From: Paenibacillus sp. SYP-B3998
GTDB lineage: Bacteria; Bacillota; Bacilli; Paenibacillales; NBRC-103111
Direction of reading: 5' to 3'
Assembly (NCBI RefSeq): GCF_010820665.1
Contig: NZ_JAAIKC010000004.1
Location: forward strand, 62,001-126,000
DNA: 64,000 nucleotides
The position numbers were made by a program, and so were the translations under genes. Shown here in pieces: positions 8,839 to 15,720 of the stretch; the first letter of the stretch is position 1; each line of letters begins with the position of its first letter. Below the pieces are notes generated by a model. That model worked only from the letters and a program-made list of their open reading frames with translations, was not told the origin of the DNA and ran no database searches.

Positions 8839-9750
8839 ATGCAATATGTAGAAACTTCAAAGGCCATTTCAATAAAAGGCTTGCGTAAATCCCTTGATCA
8901 AATGGACATAGGTCCTATTGATTTGGAGATTGAATCTGGTTATATTGTTGCGATTGTCGGCCCTAACGGCGCTGGGAAAAGCACTTTATTTCGATTGTTA
9001 ATGAATTTGATTAAGCCTGATGCAGGAGAGATTCAGCTTTTGGGGCAAACCTATATAGAAAATGAAATTTCAATAAAGCAAAGAATTGGATATATCCCCG
9101 AGACGGAAGAGTGGATGGATGCCGGATTCAGTACCATTAAAGAACTGACGCAATTTGTGTCACATTGGTATCTCGGCTGGAATGAATCTAAAGCGCAGGA
9201 GTTGTTTGCACGGTTCGGTTTAGATGGCAAGCAGAAGCTGCGTCATCTCTCTAAAGGGATGAAACGTAAATTAGCTTTCATTCATGCAATGGCTTTTGAT
9301 CCGGATATCCTATTCCTGGATGAGCCGACTTCAGGTCTTGATCCTTTTGCCTGGCGCATGATGATGGAAGATTTGATGGCGTATATGGAACGCGGAGACA
9401 AGACAGTGCTGCTGGCGACACACATCATTGATGAGGTGAAACGGATGGCCGACTATGTGGCTTTCATCCATGATGGGAAGCTGATGGGTTTTTATGAAAA
9501 GGATGTGCTGTTCGATAGCTGGAAAACGCTCTGGATAGAGGGTCATCATGATCAATTAATTGAGCTATCCGGGGTTGTGGCTGTGGAGGAACTTAGCCCG
9601 GCAACCGCTACGAAAGTAATCAGTCGTTCTTCTCGGGAAACGGAAGCTGATCTTCACCGACTCGGTGTAAAGGTGATCCAGACACAGTCTGTGGAATTAG
9701 ATGAAATCCTTGGCTACCTCATATCAGGAGAAATAAGGAAGGTAGGGTGA
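8839..9750 (+). CDS. ABC transporter ATPase (YtrB-like)
   Basis: Cytoplasmic ATP-binding subunit, 303 residues. Walker A GPNGAGKST, signature LSKGMKRK, Walker B DILFLDEPTSGLDP and the switch His in LLATHI are all intact. The C-terminal 90 residues form the usual accessory region. ATG 8839 follows AGAAGGGAGGACG by 8 nt; the longer in-frame reading from 8779 lies inside gntR. The closest partner is the membrane protein at 7670-8419. The next ATPase starts 3 nt downstream, so the unit carries two different exporters or one exporter with two nucleotide-binding subunits. Confidence 0.9.
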   Translation: MQYVETSKAISIKGLRKSLDQMDIGPIDLEIESGYIVAIVGPNGAGKSTLFRLLMNLIKPDAGEIQLLGQTYIENEISIKQRIGYIPETEEWMDAGFSTIKELTQFVSHWYLGWNESKAQELFARFGLDGKQKLRHLSKGMKRKLAFIHAMAFDPDILFLDEPTSGLDPFAWRMMMEDLMAYMERGDKTVLLATHIIDEVKRMADYVAFIHDGKLMGFYEKDVLFDSWKTLWIEGHHDQLIELSGVVAVEELSPATATKVISRSSRETEADLHRLGVKVIQTQSVELDEILGYLISGEIRKVG

Positions 9751-9753
9751 AAC

Positions 9754-10659
9754 ATGACCTATTCATTGCAAGTAGAACAAGTGACGAAGCAGTATGGTGA
9801 GAAGACAGCGGTTAACGGAATCCAACTTCGTGTGAAACAAGGGGAAATATACGGTTTATTAGGTGCCAATGGTGCAGGGAAAACAACGACGATGCGTATG
9901 GTGCTTGGGCTCATTTATCCAGATGAAGGTAAGATCCTATGGAAGGGACAGGGCTACAGGGAAGAACTCAGACGTCTAATGGGTTACTTGCCAGAGGAAC
10001 GCGGGCTGTATCCAAAGGTGAAAGTGAGTGAGCAGATCATTTATCTTGCAGAGCTTCGCGGGCTCGCTCGTAAACAGGCAGATGCAGGTCTGAAGATGTG
10101 GCTGGAGCGATTTGGCGTGCCCGAGTATTACAACAAGAAGGTAGAGGAGCTCTCCAAAGGGAACCAACAAAAAATTCAGTTCATTGCTGCTGTTATTCAT
10201 AATCCGGAAATTTTGATTCTGGATGAGGCGTTCAGTGGACTCGATCCCGTCAATGTGGAGCTATTGAAGACGACAGTGAAGGCGCTGCGCGACGAAGGAA
10301 AGACGATTCTCTTTTCAAGTCATCGTATGGATCATGTGGAGGAGCTCTGTGAAAATATTTGTATTCTCCATCAATCGAATACGATTGTTCAAGGGAGCTT
10401 GAAAGAGATTAAAGCGACTTTCCCCAAGGAGCGAGTCCTTCTTGAAACCGAGCAGCCGATAGAGGGCTTGGAGCTTATTTCCGGGGTTACAAAGGTGATT
10501 AAGCATTTAACCGGCTATGAAATTCGAATCCATGAAGCAGCAGCTGCGCAGCAGATTTTACAGCATGCCTTAGAGCAATCTACTATACAACGCTTTCAAA
10601 TTATGGAACCGACGTTAAATGAAATTTTCATTCAAAAGGTGGGAAGCACACATGAATAG
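9754..10659 (+). CDS. ABC transporter ATPase (NatA-like)
   Basis: Second ATP-binding subunit, 301 residues, with Walker A GANGAGKTT, signature LSKGNQQK, Walker B ILILDEAFSGLDP and switch His in LFSSHRMDH. LSKGNQQK and the C-terminal region ending MEPTLNEIFIQKV are typical of NatA-type ATPases that pair with a large NatB permease. That partner follows immediately and overlaps the stop codon by 8 nt, so the two genes are translationally coupled. NatAB of B. subtilis exports Na+, but this broad family includes drug and peptide exporters, so the substrate is left open. Confidence 0.9.
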   Translation: MTYSLQVEQVTKQYGEKTAVNGIQLRVKQGEIYGLLGANGAGKTTTMRMVLGLIYPDEGKILWKGQGYREELRRLMGYLPEERGLYPKVKVSEQIIYLAELRGLARKQADAGLKMWLERFGVPEYYNKKVEELSKGNQQKIQFIAAVIHNPEILILDEAFSGLDPVNVELLKTTVKALRDEGKTILFSSHRMDHVEELCENICILHQSNTIVQGSLKEIKATFPKERVLLETEQPIEGLELISGVTKVIKHLTGYEIRIHEAAAAQQILQHALEQSTIQRFQIMEPTLNEIFIQKVGSTHE

Positions 10660-11938
10660 TATGGGAACGGTGATCAAGTTTACGTTTATGACGCGTTTTC
10701 GCTCGAAGTCGTTTCGTGTCATGAGCCTCATTCTTATTGTGCTCTTATCCATTATGATTCATTTACCTACACTGATCGATAAACTTTCCTCTCATGAAGC
10801 AACGAAAATTGGTGTATTCGGTGGAGTTCATGCTGATTTGGCTAGCAAATTAGCTGAATTCTACACGAAACAAGAGAGTCCAGATATCGTGATTGTGCCG
10901 CTTCAAGATGAAGGCAGCCGGGAGTCGAATGAAGCTTCGGGTAAAAAGCAGATCGCCGATAAAAAGATTAAGGGATACGTGGAATTTACCGATGTTAATG
11001 AAGCTGGATTTCCCAAGGTCGTTTATAAATCAGAGGGTACCATGGAATTTACGTTTAAAAATAAGCTGCAAACGGCTCTCCAGCTCATCAAAACAGATGT
11101 AACCCTGCAAGGGGCCGGTCTTGCTGCTGAGCAGAAAGCGAACATTCAAGCGCCAGTTAACTTAGAAACCGTACAAATCTCAACCAATGAAGAAGCTGCG
11201 GCGGGGAAAACAGAATCTCAAATGGTGATGTCTTATGCGCTTGTCTATGTCATGTTGTTCATGCTGTATATGGGTGTGATTGGGTTTGGGAACATGGTGG
11301 CCATGGAAATTACCGCAGAGAAAAGCTCGCGCGTGATGGAGATCCTCATCACCAGCGTGTCACCGCTTAAACAAATGTTTGGCAAAATAATCGGTATTTG
11401 CTTACTGGCTTTGTCACAAATTGCCTTAATCATTGCGGTAGGTGCAGTGAATTTAAGCTTATCGAGCAGCAGCAAGCTAATTGCAGAACTTCATTTGAAC
11501 TGGTCGGATTTACAAATATCGCTGATTATATATTTCTTAATCTTTTACCTCTTAGGTTTTTTCATCTACGCAACGGTGTTTGCGGCAGTAGGTTCTCTCG
11601 TTAGTCGAACAGAAGAAGTAGGTCAGGCCATTATGCCCGTTACAATGTTGATCGTTGCAGCTTTCATGATTGCAATGTTCGGACTAAGCAATCCCAATGC
11701 TGGCTTCGTGGTCGTGATGTCATTCGTTCCATTCTTCTCTCCGCTCATTATGTTTCTACGCATTGGCATGAGCAGTCCAGCAGTATGGGAGATCTGGTTA
11801 TCTATCGTTATCCAGTTGGCCTCCATCTGTGCCATGGCTTGGGTAGCCGCCAAGATCTACCGTACGGGTGTGCTGATGTATGGCAAACGCCCTTCGTGGC
11901 GCGAGCTTCGTAAAGCGATGCGGGCTTATAAGGTTTAG
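10652..11938 (+). CDS. ABC transporter permease (NatB-like)
   Basis: ABC-2 permease of 428 residues. One N-terminal helix (about 20-42) is followed by a large extracytoplasmic domain (about 45-190), then a cluster of five or six helices in the C-terminal half. A typical segment is AMEITAEKSSRVMEILITSV before helix 3. ATG 10652 overlaps the ATPase stop; GGTGGGAAG lies 8 nt upstream, while the longer reading from 10619 is inside the ATPase gene. It is the last gene of the GntR-controlled unit; a hairpin-plus-T-run lies 100 nt downstream. Confidence 0.9.
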   Translation: MNSMGTVIKFTFMTRFRSKSFRVMSLILIVLLSIMIHLPTLIDKLSSHEATKIGVFGGVHADLASKLAEFYTKQESPDIVIVPLQDEGSRESNEASGKKQIADKKIKGYVEFTDVNEAGFPKVVYKSEGTMEFTFKNKLQTALQLIKTDVTLQGAGLAAEQKANIQAPVNLETVQISTNEEAAAGKTESQMVMSYALVYVMLFMLYMGVIGFGNMVAMEITAEKSSRVMEILITSVSPLKQMFGKIIGICLLALSQIALIIAVGAVNLSLSSSSKLIAELHLNWSDLQISLIIYFLIFYLLGFFIYATVFAAVGSLVSRTEEVGQAIMPVTMLIVAAFMIAMFGLSNPNAGFVVVMSFVPFFSPLIMFLRIGMSSPAVWEIWLSIVIQLASICAMAWVAAKIYRTGVLMYGKRPSWRELRKAMRAYKV

Positions 11939-12037
11939 GGTATGTCCTCACATATGAGTGTGAGTAACGGTTATAGTTGAGACAGAATTGGTCGATAAAT
12001 GAGACAAATTTGGGTACATGTTTGAGGCTAAATAATG

Positions 12038-12079
12038 AAGATAGATGAATCAATTCGTTGATTTATCTGTCTTTTTTTA
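12038..12079 (+). terminator. Terminator of the GntR/ABC operon
   Basis: AGATAGATGAATCAA pairs with TTGATTTATCTGTCT around TTCG (a stable tetraloop) and runs into TTTTTTTATTTT. A second short inverted repeat CTCACA/TGTGAG at about 11946-11963 lacks a T-run. Confidence 0.85.
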
Positions 12080-12133
12080 TTTTACATATAACACGGTTAT
12101 GATTGATACTTTTTACGACGGGGGAACAAGTCT

Positions 12134-12290
12134 GGCAAAGGGGAATGGAACTACTGGGGAGACAACTTGGATGAATATATGATTAGGGCTTTTGTCCATG
12201 CGCTACACAGCGGGGAAGCGGTTCCGATTAGCGGAGGTTGCGCTCGGCGCTTATGAATCCGCAAGATTAGGAAATTCAGTCAAACTGTAG
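12134..12290 (+). pseudogene. C-terminal remnant of a Gfo/Idh/MocA-type oxidoreductase
   Basis: Reading from 12134 gives GKGEWNYWGDNLDEYMIRAF, then VHALHSGEAVPISGG. The frame then breaks, and LGAYESARLGNSVKL and a stop follow in another frame, ending at 12290. The paired motifs (hALhxGxxVPISG, then AYESARLGxSVxL) are the classic C-terminus of NAD-dependent Gfo/Idh/MocA dehydrogenases. In intact members they are joined by about 10-15 residues, so roughly that much has been deleted with loss of frame. No N-terminal Rossmann part is visible upstream. This is a dead fragment and marks a recombination scar. Confidence 0.6.
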
Positions 12291-12337
12291 ACCAATTGAG
12301 TTGAATAGCCTATCGTGTTCAGTGAATTAAAAAATAG

Positions 12338-12372
12338 TTGACAAATAAATAGTTAGGCTCCATACTAATTAT
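12338..12372 (+). promoter_or_regulatory. Promoter with MarR operator; leaderless start for marR
   Basis: Perfect -35 TTGACA (12338-12343), 17-nt spacer, -10 CATACT (12361-12366). Transcription would begin at about 12373, which is the A of the marR ATG, and no ribosome site is present, so the mRNA appears leaderless. An inverted repeat ATAGTTAG (12349-12356) and CTAATTAT (12365-12372) overlaps the spacer and the -10 box. A near-identical repeat occurs at 12976-12995. Confidence 0.6.
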
Positions 12373-12936
12373 ATGGCCAACGAAACTAATATAACAAATG
12401 ACATTGACGCAGTTCCCTCGCTTGCACAATCCAAGCGTCAGATTGATCGCTATGAACTAGACATAGACGCACAGGCTGTGCTCGTCGCGTCTAGGCTGAT
12501 GGCAGCGGGAGCTAAGCTTGGACATGCTTCGGAGATTCATTTCTCCAGATTCGGTTTATCAACAGGGCGCTATCGGTTACTAGCTGATCTTGAAGATCAC
12601 GAAGGAGAAGTGTTGCCCTCGCAATTGGCGGAGCATCTAGGTGTTACACGTGCTACAGTGACTGGACTCATCGACACGCTTGAGCGAGATGGCCTCGTTT
12701 TCCGGCGATCAAGTTCTGTCGATGGCCGCCAGAAAGCGGTCATATTGACAGAGCAAGGAGCGAGGAAGCTCCGTGACATGGCTCACGAACATTTTGCACG
12801 GCTGGAAGCTATGGTGGGCTTACTCAGTATCGAGGAACGCAGCGTATTTCTCGACCTGCTCGGCCGAGTTACGAAAGGCATCTCAGCGCTTACGGACGAA
12901 CCAGCCGGATCAAAGGGACACATCAGTAATGAGTAG
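12373..12936 (+). CDS. MarR-family transcriptional regulator
   Basis: Dimeric winged-helix repressor, 187 residues. The core (about 45-165) contains FSRFGLSTGRYRLLADLEDH, the recognition helix region LAEHLGVTRATVTGLIDTLE and the wing LVFRRSSSVDGRQKAVILTEQG, all standard for MarR. N-terminal and C-terminal extensions are unrelated to the core. It probably represses itself and the membrane protein/NmrA pair downstream, since both upstream regions carry the same half-sites ATAGTTAG and CTAATTAT. Its codon choice looks more GC-rich than that of the flanking ABC operon, and the cassette is bordered by gene remnants, so lateral acquisition is plausible. Signal unknown; quinones or phenolics would suit an NmrA-like target gene. 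Confidence 0.9.
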   Translation: MANETNITNDIDAVPSLAQSKRQIDRYELDIDAQAVLVASRLMAAGAKLGHASEIHFSRFGLSTGRYRLLADLEDHEGEVLPSQLAEHLGVTRATVTGLIDTLERDGLVFRRSSSVDGRQKAVILTEQGARKLRDMAHEHFARLEAMVGLLSIEERSVFLDLLGRVTKGISALTDEPAGSKGHISNE

Positions 12937-12966
12937 AATGGGCTAGTGATGAAGCTAGCCCATTCT
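12935..12966. terminator. Perfect hairpin after marR
   Basis: AGAATGGGCTAG (12935-12946) and CTAGCCCATTCT (12955-12966) form a perfect 12-bp stem with an 8-nt loop, overlapping the marR stop codon. There is no T-run on either strand, so it may be an mRNA-stabilising or attenuating stem. Confidence 0.5.
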
Positions 12967-12975
12967 CACTCTCAT

Positions 12976-12995
12976 ATAGTTAGCCTCCTAATTAT
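12976..12995 (+). promoter_or_regulatory. Second MarR operator-like inverted repeat
   Basis: ATAGTTAG (12976-12983), 4 nt, CTAATTAT (12988-12995), with further symmetry outside (T..A). The half-sites are identical to those at the marR promoter, though the spacer is 4 rather than 8 nt. It lies 55 nt before the membrane protein gene at 13051. Confidence 0.55.
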
Positions 12996-13050
12996 AAACA
13001 AGGGAGCAATTGCTGAGCAATTTTTAAGAAGAAGGGAAGGATGTAACTGA

Positions 13051-13560
13051 ATGAACAAGACGGGATACCCGAGTAAGGCAGAAAGTCTTATCGACATCAA
13101 GGATGCTGGTCCTAGAACAAAGACTTTTGTACTTTGGCGTGAAGTTGTCATGGCTTATGTATCTCCAGCCATTATGGCAGGTATTGGGGGATTGGTCACC
13201 GCCGACAAGGGGCTCCAATTTGCGGCCTTGACCACAATCGGCGGAACATCGGCCTTGATTGCCTTGATGCTTGGCCTTTGGCTGCGCATCCGGGGAGGTC
13301 GTATACGGTGGCTTGTCGCCGTGCCTCACTTGATTGTGGTTGGGCTATTCGCGTTGATGGGAGCCATGTTTGGCCTATGCGCCGCTTGGGCGACATCCAA
13401 TCTACTAGGAATTATTATTCCCATCGATAACTTAGCTTGGGTCGATCGTGTCTGGATCGATTTCCCGTTATCCGGTGTGATTGCCAGCACGATTATAACA
13501 TGGCGGTGGCGTCTTGCCGTCAAAACTAATTTTTCATCCAAAGGAGAAGATAAAAAATGA
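13051..13560 (+). CDS. Small integral membrane protein of the MarR cassette (unknown)
   Basis: Not recognised. The 169-residue protein has four clear hydrophobic segments at about 30-50, 55-75, 82-117 and 130-150, and a basic C-terminal tail. No catalytic or transport motif is visible. GGGAAGG precedes the ATG by 10 nt. Its end overlaps the following NmrA-like gene by 4 nt (ATGA), so the two are translated together. The MarR-like inverted repeat lies just upstream. A role linked to the dehydrogenase-like partner, such as redox or detoxification, is only inferred from operon structure. Confidence 0.8.
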   Translation: MNKTGYPSKAESLIDIKDAGPRTKTFVLWREVVMAYVSPAIMAGIGGLVTADKGLQFAALTTIGGTSALIALMLGLWLRIRGGRIRWLVAVPHLIVVGLFALMGAMFGLCAAWATSNLLGIIIPIDNLAWVDRVWIDFPLSGVIASTIITWRWRLAVKTNFSSKGEDKK

Positions 13561-14423
13561 TCGTTATTATTGGAGCAACAGGTACGATAGGTAGTGCGCT
13601 TTTGAAACGTTTGGTGGATCTTGGTGTGCCCGCACGGGCGTTGAGCAGAGAGCCTGAGAAGTTACGTGCTCAGATTGGGGATAAGGGCCTATCGACGATC
13701 GAGGTCGCATCGGCGGATGCTTCCGACCCTGAATCGCTGCGCCGCGCATTTGCAGGAGCTAGTCAGCTATTCCTTGCCATGTCCAACAGTCCCATACAAA
13801 TGGAATTGGAAACTTCAATCATTGGGATTGCTGCCGAAGCGGGAATCAAGCACATCGTTAAGATATCCAGTCCTGCCTTTGAGGTGAGCTCCCCAGTAGC
13901 AGTGGCAGGCTGGCATCAAGAAATCGAAAAAACCTTGAGAGAATCGGGTCTCATCCACACTGTGTTGCGTCCCTATGCATTCATGCAAAACTTATTGCGT
14001 CTTGTACCAACGGTCACAACTCAAAATATTTTCTTCGGCGCCATGGGCGATTCACCTTGTAACTTCATTGACTGTCGCGATATCGCAGATGTTGCCGCAG
14101 AGGTTCTGACCAATCGTGAGGCAGCAGGCCAAATCTATACGCTTACGGGTTCAGAGATTTTTAGCTATCCCCAGATCGCAAGTAAACTATCCGCCCTGCT
14201 TGATCGGCCGATAAACTACATTAACTTGGAGCCCCAAGTACTACGCAATAATCTAATCGAGTACGGGCATATGCCTCCTTGGCTTGCGAGCCACGTTGTG
14301 GAAATTCAAACCATGTCTACGGTAGTGCCAGAGAGGCCTACGGACGCTGTAAAACACTTGCTCGGTAGAAATCCCCGCACGCTAGATGCTTTTCTACAAG
14401 AGCATGTACAATATTTCCGGTAG
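13557..14423 (+). CDS. NmrA-like NAD(P)-binding atypical short-chain dehydrogenase
   Basis: Cytoplasmic protein of 288 residues. It has an N-terminal nucleotide-binding motif IGATGTIGSALLKRL (GxxGxxG) and a Rossmann fold through about residue 150. The atypical-SDR region follows, with HTVLRPYAFMQNL and a substrate-side C-terminal half containing IYTLTGSEIFSYPQIASKLS. No YxxxK catalytic pair is in its usual place, as expected of NmrA/HSCARG/QorB-type members that act as redox sensors or quinone reductases. Coupled to the membrane protein gene (ATGA overlap) and followed by a strong terminator. Likely inducible through the MarR protein. Whether it is an enzyme or sensor cannot be told. Confidence 0.88.
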   Translation: MIVIIGATGTIGSALLKRLVDLGVPARALSREPEKLRAQIGDKGLSTIEVASADASDPESLRRAFAGASQLFLAMSNSPIQMELETSIIGIAAEAGIKHIVKISSPAFEVSSPVAVAGWHQEIEKTLRESGLIHTVLRPYAFMQNLLRLVPTVTTQNIFFGAMGDSPCNFIDCRDIADVAAEVLTNREAAGQIYTLTGSEIFSYPQIASKLSALLDRPINYINLEPQVLRNNLIEYGHMPPWLASHVVEIQTMSTVVPERPTDAVKHLLGRNPRTLDAFLQEHVQYFR

Positions 14424-14485
14424 AAGCGGACTGCGTCTATTTTGAAGTTTGTGCCTTTAGTAAGCAGAGTAAAATGGAAGTGTAT

Positions 14486-14537
14486 GAACAACAAAAGGGC
14501 CGCCGAACATAAAGTTCGTCGGTCCTTTTTGTTGTTC
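14486..14537. terminator. Long bidirectional terminator after the MarR cassette
   Basis: GAACAACAAAAGG.CCG.CGAAC pairs with GTTCG.CGG.CCTTTTTGTTGTTC around ATAAA. The A-run and T-run flanks allow termination from both strands. Confidence 0.85.
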
Positions 14538-14562
14538 AACCCATCGGTGACTACATCCATTT

Positions 14563-14755
14563 CTAGAACTTAAATACGACCACTGAATCGGTGCCGGTAT
14601 TTTGTTCCATTCGATTATACGTTCCCCCATAATTCATCCCGAAAGAGTAAGATCCGGGCAATAACTCCTTGCTATTCTCGCCGCTTATTGTATTTCAAGT
14701 ACGATCCGCTCGACCCATCCAGTTGCGCAGGTGACAGAGTGGCTGTTGAGACAGG
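14563..14755 (-). pseudogene. C-terminal fragment of a secreted repeat protein (frameshifted)
   Basis: On the minus strand, a frame ending at TAG (14563-14565) reads [20 protein letters not shown] followed by [19 protein letters not shown]. This is the terminal repeat pattern (xSKELLPGxYxFxMxYxGxxxxxxQNxxTxxxVVFxT) of large secreted surface proteins in this group. The upstream part ([20 protein letters not shown]) lies in a different frame, so at least one frameshift is present and no start exists. It ends next to the tRNA-like remnant, as though both were cut by the same event. The family recognition is from memory of similar repeats. Confidence 0.5.
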
Positions 14756-14770
14756 CGCTGACTATTTGGC

Positions 14771-14845
14771 GGGGAATCCGTTCAGTTGGGAGAGTACATA
14801 GCTAGCACCCATAAGGTCAGTGGTTCGAGCCCTCTAGGCTTCACC
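14771..14845 (+). pseudogene. Degenerate tRNA-like sequence (anticodon position AGC, Ala-like)
   Basis: The 75 bases fold into a tRNA outline. Acceptor strand GGGGAAT meets AGGCTTC with two mismatches. D arm GTTC-AGTTGGGA-GAGT closes through G-U pairs. The anticodon arm is CATAG-CTAGCAC-CCATA with two mispairs and AGC at positions 34-36. Variable loop AGGTC follows. T arm AGTGG-TTCGAGC-CCTCT has one mispair, then ACC. The T loop TTCGAGC and the ends are tRNA-like, but the mispairs and the A34 anticodon, unusual for bacterial alanine tRNA, indicate a pseudogene. A terminator follows 13 nt downstream, as behind a real tRNA. Confidence 0.45.
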
Positions 14846-14857
14846 GTAATTAAACCG

Positions 14858-14893
14858 TAAAACGCTTGGGTTTCTGAGCGTTTTTTTGTTTTT
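14858..14893 (+). terminator. Terminator after the tRNA-like remnant
   Basis: AAAACGCT and AGCGTTTT form a stem around TGGGTTTCTG, followed by TTTTGTTTTTT. Confidence 0.75.
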
Positions 14894-14924
14894 TCTAGAG
14901 AGAAAATGATTTAGAAATTAAACC

Positions 14925-15066
14925 ATGGGTCACTCGTTTGGTCACATTGAGCATTTCCTGAGGAAATTCGGGTTTTGCGGACGGCAGGATTGTTTTGCCC
15001 TTACTGCAATTGGCAGGAGTATCGCTTGTTCCAGTGTAAAGGGTGCGATTCTCAATATCTTATATA
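14925..15066 (+). mobile_element. IS1595-like transposase N-terminal remnant
   Basis: One frame reads IEHFLRKFG. A second frame then reads CPYCNWQEYRLFQCKGCDSQ before a stop at 15066. A short hydrophobic N-terminal helix followed by a CPxC...QCxxC zinc ribbon is the N-terminus of IS1595/ISXO2-type transposases. Here it is frameshifted, shortened and has no catalytic domain after it. It is a fossil insertion at the edge of the MarR cassette. No flanking terminal repeats were recognised. Confidence 0.5.
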
Positions 15067-15093
15067 AGAACCGTAAATTTCAAACAGATGTTA

Positions 15094-15121
15094 AAAAACC
15101 ACCTAATCAGGTGGTTTTTAG
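15094..15121. terminator. Short hairpin terminator
   Basis: AAAACCACC and GGTGGTTTT form a perfect stem around TAATCA, followed by TTAG. The symmetric A and T flanks suit either strand, including the minus-strand pspC-like gene downstream. The bases from 15122 to 15239 hold nothing else that I recognise. Confidence 0.6.
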
Positions 15122-15239
15122 TCTCAACTAGGAAAATATGGACACACAATATCTTATTGGGTTCAAAAGTTATATTTTTTGAAACATCACAATTTTTTTG
15201 TGTTTTTCATATGGAAAATGTTGAAAGCTTAGCTTTTCA

Positions 15240-15437
15240 TTAATAGTGGCTATAAGGCATCTTCGGTACTAGAATACTACCAATAAAGTACATCAACGTG
15301 ACGGCTCCAAAGCTGCACAGAGCGGCAACAACAAACACGAGACGAACGATCGTTGGATTAAGTCCTAACCATTCTGCAATCCCTCCGCAAAGACCAGTTA
15401 ATTTACTTTCTGTTGTGGATCTGAACAATTTGTTCAT
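15240..15437 (-). CDS. PspC-domain small membrane protein
   Basis: A 65-residue protein that is almost entirely a PspC domain: KLTGLCGGIAEWLGLNPTIV, then one long membrane helix ending in ILVPKMP. In Gram-positives these small proteins take part in envelope-stress responses at the cytoplasmic membrane (LiaI/F/PspA-type systems). GAGAGGAG-like bases precede the ATG at a normal distance. It is divergent from the large NHL gene and monocistronic, with no PspA homologue nearby. Confidence 0.9.
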   Translation of the reverse strand: MNKLFRSTTESKLTGLCGGIAEWLGLNPTIVRLVFVVAALCSFGAVTLMYFIGSILVPKMPYSHY

Positions 15438-15720
15438 ACAATGAATCTCCTCTCAATTATCGAGCATTTTTATTAGTATTCAATTCGTTTCTCATGTCTT
15501 TATTGTAGCTTCTGTGAAGAAATACGAAAACGGACTTATGGCGGTTTTGGAAGCTGTACTAAAGTCGGGGAAGTTCCACTACTTAGGGGCAGAAAAGTGG
15601 ATGTATCGGCAGATCACGGAGAAGGAAATTTGGGGGAATTGTTGTGTGAGAATTTTGAGAGAAGTGTTTGGTAGAATATACCTGGTGTTTACAGGTGAGT
15701 CGAGCTTTCGGAGGAGGAGA

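Noticed and set aside
11945-11963. CTCACA/TGTGAG inverted repeat as the operon terminator
   Set aside because: No T-run follows; a much better hairpin with T-run lies at 12038-12079.
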